DNA of 6,752 nucleotides from Desulfobacterales bacterium (GTDB taxonomy: Bacteria; Desulfobacterota; Desulfobulbia; Desulfobulbales; BM004), in NCBI GenBank assembly GCA_030621655.1, contig JAUXHH010000089.1:1-6752 (forward strand), read 5' to 3'. The notes under the pieces were generated by a model that was not told the origin of the DNA, did not search any database, and worked only from the letters and a program-made list of their open reading frames with translations. A program made the position numbers and the translations under genes. Shown here piece by piece: positions 1-4,122 of this stretch. Each line of letters starts with the position of its first letter. The stretch's first letter is position 1.

Positions 1-368
1 CACTCCGACGCCGGTTCAGCAGAACCGTGGGGCGCATCATGGCAGCTGGAACACTTGGGCATGATTTCCGCGTAATTATTGCGTCGAGGGTTATAAGCAT
101 GGAATACCTCGTGACACTCGGTGCAGACTACACCCTGATGTTTTGCACCATTATCCCGCAACCATTTAAAATGGGATGTATGGCAGCGGGCACACTCCTC
201 CAGTGTGAGCGGCTTTAATTCGATTAACATCGCCTCCAGGTCGTAGACATTGCCGGCAGCAGGTTCTGCCGCAACAGCTTGAGTAGATATAAATGTAACC
301 AGGAGCAAAACTGCTGACAGGGTCATACAAACAACGTATGACAAACCGGACTTTCTTCCATTAAACAT
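1..368 (-). CDS. Secreted multiheme c-type cytochrome, N-terminal part (runs off left edge)
   Basis: This frame is open from an ATG at 368 down to base 1, giving 122 residues with no stop, so only the N-terminal part is seen. Residues 1-34 look like a Sec signal peptide: a basic start (MFNGRKSG), a hydrophobic core at about 11-28, and a probable cut after AVAA. Three CXXCH heme-attachment motifs follow: CARCH (59-63), CTECH (82-86) and CSSCH (106-110). Non-heme histidines H77, H90 and H114 are candidate distal ligands. The start is supported by a GAGGG ribosome binding site (374-378) 5 bases upstream. It lies 98 bp downstream of the 12-heme cytochrome gene, on the same strand, with a terminator hairpin between them. 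Its heme region aligns with the modules of that neighbour. The likely role is periplasmic electron transfer. The total heme number, partner and redox role cannot be read from this fragment, and I do not assign a named family. Confidence 0.9.
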   Translation of the reverse strand, partial: MFNGRKSGLSYVVCMTLSAVLLLVTFISTQAVAAEPAAGNVYDLEAMLIELKPLTLEECARCHTSHFKWLRDNGAKHQGVVCTECHEVFHAYNPRRNNYAEIMPKCSSCHDAPHGSAEPASE

Positions 369-413
369 GCTTTCCCTCTTCTCTTTATCCAAAAAAAATC
401 TCTGAAAATTAAT

Positions 414-455
414 AAAAAAATGGCAGGAGAGTCAAAGAATGAACTCTCCTGCCAT
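414..455 (-). terminator. Rho-independent terminator after the 12-heme cytochrome gene
   Basis: A perfect 13-bp inverted repeat (arms 420-432 and 443-455, 10-base loop) begins 12 bases past the stop codon of the 12-heme cytochrome gene. On the minus strand the stem is followed by a T-run (complement of the A-run 414-420). This is the classic intrinsic terminator layout for minus-strand transcription. It sits between two co-oriented cytochrome genes, so it may allow partial readthrough. No separate promoter for the downstream gene was recognised between it and the start at 368. Confidence 0.88.
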
Positions 456-466
456 CTGCTTCTTTT

Positions 467-1264
467 TTATTTAACCAGGAAATGCGCATCCATATGACAG
501 TCAAGACAATTGGGCATTTTCTGATGCATGGCAGGTGAATGCGGCTCACCATGACAGGTCTGGCATTCTGGCACATTCGGGTGCTGGCCGCGGTGACAGA
601 AGGCACAGGTAAATGTCTGATGCTTGGTCACTGTCTGTTCCATCAACTCGCCGATCTCTTCGTGGCAGGCCACGCAGAATGCTCTCGGCGTTGTCATGGC
701 ATAGTTAATCTGCAGCGGATGGTGGGCAGGATGGCAGCCAAGACAGTCACTGATCACCTGGCCCTCGGCATGGGGTTCATGACACTTGGCACAATCGGGG
801 ATCTGGCCGTGTACCTCATGGCAGAACGTACAGGATTGCTCTGCATGAGCGCTCTCATAATTGACGAAGTCCTGGCCGGGTCCTTCATGGCAAGTGAGAC
901 ACGGTTCTTTTATGTCATCTCCAAGTTGCAGGTTAAGAGGCTCATGGGGATTGGAATGGCAGGAAAGGCAGTTCTCCAGTTCAAAATGGGACCTGCCTTC
1001 ATGGCACATCGAGCATTCCGGTATGACATCTTCCCCCCAGGGAGGATGCTCGCCATGGCAATCAAGGCAGGTAACCGCTGTCTGGTGCATGCCGCCGTTA
1101 CTTGCTATTGATGCCGGTGCATCAACATGGCACTTGACACAGTCCGCCACATCAAGGGCAACCAGTTCCGCTTTTACCTCCTGGGCAAAAACAGTCACCA
1201 TGGCAGCTGTAATGACCGCTGCGCATAAAAAACTAAACAGAGAATTCTTTTTTTTGTCCATCAT
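467..1264 (-). CDS. Periplasmic dodecaheme c-type cytochrome (three tandem tetraheme modules)
   Basis: This is a complete 265-residue protein. Residues 1-32 form a Sec signal peptide (MMDKKK start, hydrophobic core about 9-26, probable cut after VKA). The mature part has twelve CXXCH motifs, starting at residues 42, 66, 84, 99, 122, 145, 158, 174, 197, 220, 234 and 253. Every mature cysteine lies in one of them. Fourteen further histidines (for example H60, H73, H140, H152, H215, H228) are enough for bis-histidine ligation of all hemes. The spacings resolve into three tetraheme repeats starting at 42, 122 and 197. No lipobox or transmembrane anchor is seen, so it is probably a soluble periplasmic electron carrier needing cytochrome c maturation. 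The frame also opens at a GTG at 1273, but the ATG at 1264 is preferred because an AAAGGGG site (1273-1279) lies 8 bases upstream; the ATG at 1261 is the alternative. The electron donor and acceptor are unknown. Confidence 0.95.
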   Translation of the reverse strand: MMDKKKNSLFSFLCAAVITAAMVTVFAQEVKAELVALDVADCVKCHVDAPASIASNGGMHQTAVTCLDCHGEHPPWGEDVIPECSMCHEGRSHFELENCLSCHSNPHEPLNLQLGDDIKEPCLTCHEGPGQDFVNYESAHAEQSCTFCHEVHGQIPDCAKCHEPHAEGQVISDCLGCHPAHHPLQINYAMTTPRAFCVACHEEIGELMEQTVTKHQTFTCAFCHRGQHPNVPECQTCHGEPHSPAMHQKMPNCLDCHMDAHFLVK

Positions 1265-1272
1265 TATTACCA

Positions 1273-1284
1273 CCCCTTTCTCCT
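1273..1284 (-). promoter_or_regulatory. Ribosome binding site deciding the start of the 12-heme cytochrome
   Basis: The minus strand reads AGGAGAAAGGGG here. The GGGG part lies 8 bases before the ATG at 1264 and 11 before the ATG at 1261. It overlaps the GTG at 1273, which argues against that upstream start. Confidence 0.65.
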
Positions 1285-1301
1285 GCAGAAAAATTAACCT
1301 A

Positions 1302-1400
1302 CTATATCAGATATTGTATCAAAAAAAATGAATGCAGTCTCATTATCAAAAAAAGCAGGCCTTTGTCAAGTGCAAATAATATGCATTTTTCTATATCAGA
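1302..1400. repeat. Short repeats flanking the cytochrome promoter (possible operator)
   Basis: The 10-mer ctatatcaga occurs at 1302-1311 and again at 1391-1400, 89 bp apart, on either side of the promoter. The first copy is part of a perfect palindrome, atatc-a-gatat (1304-1314); the second keeps only one half. A further direct repeat, tatcaaaaaaa, occurs at 1317-1327 and 1344-1354, the second covering part of the -10 box. A regulator site is plausible, but the region is AT-rich, chance repeats are likely, and I do not recognise a known regulator motif. Confidence 0.3.
1342..1369 (-). promoter_or_regulatory. Sigma70-like promoter of the 12-heme cytochrome
   Basis: On the minus strand a consensus -35 box TTGACA (1364-1369) is followed, after a 16-base spacer, by GATAAT (1342-1347), which matches five of six bases of the -10 consensus. 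Transcription would start near 1335 and leave an untranslated leader of about 70 bases. It is the best promoter match I saw in the window. Assignment to a housekeeping sigma factor is inferred from the boxes alone. Confidence 0.6.
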
Positions 1401-1715
1401 CAGCCTCATTCGGCCTATCGCAGGGCATCCCGGGTAATTTCAACAGAGTTACACTGAATTGCTCATGGCAGCATAGAGAGTTCAGAGGCTACTTTCCTTT
1501 GACCTAACATTGGTCAGGTAACGTCTTCATCTCAATACTTCACTATGATAATGAGCTTATGAATCCGGAGTTAAAAGTATGATTAACCCGGAGTATTTAT
1601 AGGGAAGAAATCGGCAATATTGCAGTGATCTGCAGACATTGAGTGATCTCCAGGATCTTTTTCAGAAAAATAAAACGATCTCTGTGAATTTCATAAATTA
1701 TACTTGCCTGCCCAT
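1401..1715. other. Gene-free spacer with small inverted repeats
   Basis: No convincing coding frame is seen on either strand between the cytochrome promoter and the end of the protease gene. It contains an inverted repeat TGACC-N7-GGTCA (1500-1516), a hairpin with one bulged A (1565-1591), and TGCAG-N4-CTGCA (1621-1634). None is followed by a convincing T-run on either strand. There are no tRNA-like or insertion-sequence features. A small RNA or regulator sites are possible but not demonstrated. Confidence 0.6.
1565..1591. repeat. Imperfect hairpin in the spacer
   Basis: The arms are CCGG-A-GTTAA (1565-1574) and TTAACCCGG (1583-1591): 9 base pairs with one bulged A, around an 8-base loop (1575-1582). 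There is no adjacent T-run, so it does not look like an intrinsic terminator. Its role is unknown. Confidence 0.35.
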
Positions 1716-1743
1716 AAAAAAAACTTGAGTACACCTGCCTCAA
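1716..1743 (-). terminator. Probable weak intrinsic terminator of the protease gene
   Basis: Just past the stop codon at 1748, the minus strand carries TTGAG (1739-1743), a 9-base loop and CTCAA (1725-1729). One base later comes a run of eight T (complement of A-run 1716-1723). The stem is only 5 bp, so termination may be inefficient, but the position and T-run fit. A second short palindrome, caatg-tat-cattg (1741-1753), overlaps the stop codon. Confidence 0.5.
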
Positions 1744-1747
1744 TGTA

Positions 1748-3859
1748 TCATTGGGCGGCAACTGTCCCTGAAACCAACTCTATAAAATCAACGAAAACCT
1801 CGGCAGCCTGGAGTTGCATATAGTCTTCGTTTTCCTCCGAATTATCTTCACTGTCAATCCCATGAGCATCTTCTTTGAGGTCATCAAGGCTTTCCAGCGG
1901 AGGTTTGTTAAAATCCCTGCGCAACTTGTTTTCCAGTTCCAGACGCCATTGATCAGCCTGCTCACTTTCCTGGCTCCGTTTAGACTCAGAAAGAGAAACC
2001 TCTTTTCTGCTGCTCATCTCCTCAAAACGCTTTTTCCTTTCAAGGACATAAAAATAATGGGGGTTCAATCTCATTCTATCGTTATACTTTTGGTGCAGCC
2101 TCGGCAGCAGATCCGCCATATCATAATAGGTCTGATAGGGTATTGAATTTATCCTGTCCCAGGCCATGACTTCGGGCAAGGAACTTTCCCCGATATCGTC
2201 CACATTAAAGACATCGGGGTATTCCAGGTCCGGTATCACCCCTTTATTCTGGGTGGACTGGCCCGAAATACGGTAATATTTTGCGGTAGTGGCCTTCAAC
2301 TGGCCTTTTGGTAAAGGCATCAGGGACTGAACCGTGCCTTTACCAAAGGTTTGGCTCCCAAGAATTATACCCCGGTTGTAATCCTGTATTGCCCCTGCAA
2401 AAATCTCAGAAGCTGAAGCACTCATACGGTTAACCAGGACAACAAGTGGTCCTGAATAGACCAGTTTCGGATCATGATCTCTGATGATATCTACGCGCCC
2501 GCCGGCACTCCGAACGAGAACCGTGGGGCCCAGCCCTATAAAAAGGCCGGTCAGGCTGTTTGCCTCCTGCAGAGAACCGCCTCCGTTATCGCGCAGATCA
2601 ATAATAATACCTTTGACCCCTTCAACCAGTAGCTCCCCGATGAGTTTCCGCACATCCTTTGTGGTGCTCTTGTAATCCTGATTTCCGGCAGACATTCCTT
2701 TAAAATCCGCATAAAAAGTGGGAATATCAATAATGCCGATTTTATAGGTGGCAGAATCTCTTTTAATTTCAATGATTTCCTTCTTTGCTGCCTGCTCCTC
2801 CAGTTTGACCTTGTCACGCACTATCCTGATAACCTTTGTCTGGTGCTCATCTTCAGCATCTGCCGGAATGATTTCAAGACGTACCAAGGATCCCTTGGGG
2901 CCCCTTATTTTGTTGACCACCTCATCAATACGCCAACCCACAATATCGAGCATTTCGCCGTCAATACCCTGGGCGACTCCGACTATACGGTCGGCTGCCT
3001 TCAGAAGTTTGGATCGCTCTGCCGGCCCTCCCGCTATCAGACGCCGAACCCTGGTGTACTCTTCCTCGGTTTGCAGGACTGCCCCGATACCCTCCAACGA
3101 CAGGCTCATGTTAATATTGAAATTTTCAGTCCGGTGCGGTGAAAAATACTGGGTATGGGGATCAATTGAGAGTGCCAGGGAATTCATATAGAATTCAAAC
3201 ACATCATCATTACTGTTCTGCAGAATACGATTGAGCTGGTTCTTATAGCGCTTAAGGAGTGTTTCCTGGATTTCTTCAAGAGATTTATCTGTCAGCTTCA
3301 GGGTGAGCACATTATTTTTTAACCGTTTTCGCCATAACTCCTGCATGGCGGTTTCTGAGTCCGGCCAGGGAATGTCCTTGCGGTCGATCCGCAGGGTCTC
3401 ATCAGTATCAAACTCCATACTGTCAAGCCCCTTTTCAAGCCGTGCAATCACCTCAGTCAGCCGCTCAACCACTCTTTGCTGGTACCTGTTAAAAATCTCG
3501 AAACCAGGGGCAAGATCATCTTTTTTAAAAGCTTCGTCCAGCTTATAACGGTATTTTATCTCAAATTCCTGAATATCCCCGGCATAAAAATAACTGCGCG
3601 CCGGGTCCAGTTCATCAAGAAAACGGTCGAGCACTTTAGAAGACAACTGGTCGTCAATGGAGACCTTCAGATAATGCCGATGCCGGATAAGTTTAACAAT
3701 ATCGTCATTTATTTTTTTCTGTTCTTTTGTGGAAGTCAGCGTTGTGAGCGTATTTTCTGCCGCCGGAGTGGTTGTCCGACCTGAAACCTGCCCGGATACA
3801 GTCCACGTAAGACAGCAGAAAAAGACTGCTGAAATTATTACCCTGTTAAATATTTTCAT
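1748..3859 (-). CDS. prc: Carboxy-terminal processing protease (tail-specific protease, family S41A)
   Basis: This is a complete 703-residue protein, close to E. coli Prc/Tsp (about 680). The family cleaves periplasmic proteins after recognising their C-terminal tails and takes part in envelope protein turnover. Residues 1-23 form a signal peptide. A helical N-terminal region spans about 45-245, followed by a PDZ domain at about 250-350 (GIGAVLQ at 257-263). The S41 protease core spans about 370-550, with the substrate-pocket segment DLRDNGGG (421-428). The catalytic serine is S482 in SASASE and the general-base lysine is K507 in FGKGTVQ. Their 25-residue spacing matches the family, and D493 falls where the conserved aspartate does. 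A C-terminal Tsp-type extension includes AWDRI (566-570) and an acidic stretch at about 655-680. The ATG at 3859 directly precedes the signal peptide; only a weak GGAC ribosome binding site lies 9 bases upstream. It is divergent from recB and appears monocistronic. Confidence 0.97.
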   Translation of the reverse strand: MKIFNRVIISAVFFCCLTWTVSGQVSGRTTTPAAENTLTTLTSTKEQKKINDDIVKLIRHRHYLKVSIDDQLSSKVLDRFLDELDPARSYFYAGDIQEFEIKYRYKLDEAFKKDDLAPGFEIFNRYQQRVVERLTEVIARLEKGLDSMEFDTDETLRIDRKDIPWPDSETAMQELWRKRLKNNVLTLKLTDKSLEEIQETLLKRYKNQLNRILQNSNDDVFEFYMNSLALSIDPHTQYFSPHRTENFNINMSLSLEGIGAVLQTEEEYTRVRRLIAGGPAERSKLLKAADRIVGVAQGIDGEMLDIVGWRIDEVVNKIRGPKGSLVRLEIIPADAEDEHQTKVIRIVRDKVKLEEQAAKKEIIEIKRDSATYKIGIIDIPTFYADFKGMSAGNQDYKSTTKDVRKLIGELLVEGVKGIIIDLRDNGGGSLQEANSLTGLFIGLGPTVLVRSAGGRVDIIRDHDPKLVYSGPLVVLVNRMSASASEIFAGAIQDYNRGIILGSQTFGKGTVQSLMPLPKGQLKATTAKYYRISGQSTQNKGVIPDLEYPDVFNVDDIGESSLPEVMAWDRINSIPYQTYYDMADLLPRLHQKYNDRMRLNPHYFYVLERKKRFEEMSSRKEVSLSESKRSQESEQADQWRLELENKLRRDFNKPPLESLDDLKEDAHGIDSEDNSEENEDYMQLQAAEVFVDFIELVSGTVAAQ

Positions 3860-4122
3860 AGTACATCTGTCCAGATTGAGTGTTTCGATTCATGAAGTAA
3901 AAAAGATGGCATAATCTACTATAAGACTTTTGATCAATTTTCTATATATTCTTTATTTTTTTTCCGTATCTACGATTTCGACAATTAATTCAGACAAGAA
4001 TGGTTCTTCTACTCTAAATATACAAAAGAGTCAAAATCCAGTTTTAGACTTGCAGCGATTCTCTATCCTGGCGTATATATCTTACTCCAGGATCGATTAA
4101 AATAAGTGACTGCCTTCTCATT
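3860..4122. other. Divergent intergenic region between prc and recB
   Basis: This is a 263-bp AT-rich region with no coding frame that I can support. It must hold the control signals for both genes. Small inverted repeats include AGAA-tgg-TTCT (3998-4008) and ACTCT/AGAGT (4011-4031). I recognise no LexA-type box or other known operator. Confidence 0.6.
4006..4034 (-). promoter_or_regulatory. Candidate promoter for prc
   Basis: The minus strand shows TTGACT (4029-4034, five of six -35 bases), a 17-base spacer and TAGAAG (4006-4011, four of six -10 bases). A small inverted repeat, ACTCT/AGAGT (4011-4015 and 4027-4031), overlaps the spacer and could be an operator. The leader would be about 140 bases. 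The match is modest in an AT-rich region. No equally good plus-strand promoter for recB was found; TTGATC (3930-3935) with TTTATT (3952-3957) is the nearest, and it is weak. Confidence 0.3.

Noticed and set aside
27..218. Small plus-strand frame opposite the partial cytochrome
   Set aside because: It lies wholly within the better-supported cytochrome frame on the minus strand, which has a signal peptide, three heme motifs and a ribosome binding site.
539..1111. Long plus-strand open frames (539-1111 and 861-1331) opposite the 12-heme cytochrome
   Set aside because: They are antisense shadows. The repeated CXXCH codons (TGC CAT) read as ATGGCA on the other strand, supplying frequent ATG starts. 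The proteins show no domain or signal.
1316..1354. A second promoter using TACAAT in the cytochrome leader
   Set aside because: The -10-like box is good, but the hexamer 17 bases upstream (GAGACT) does not resemble a -35 box.
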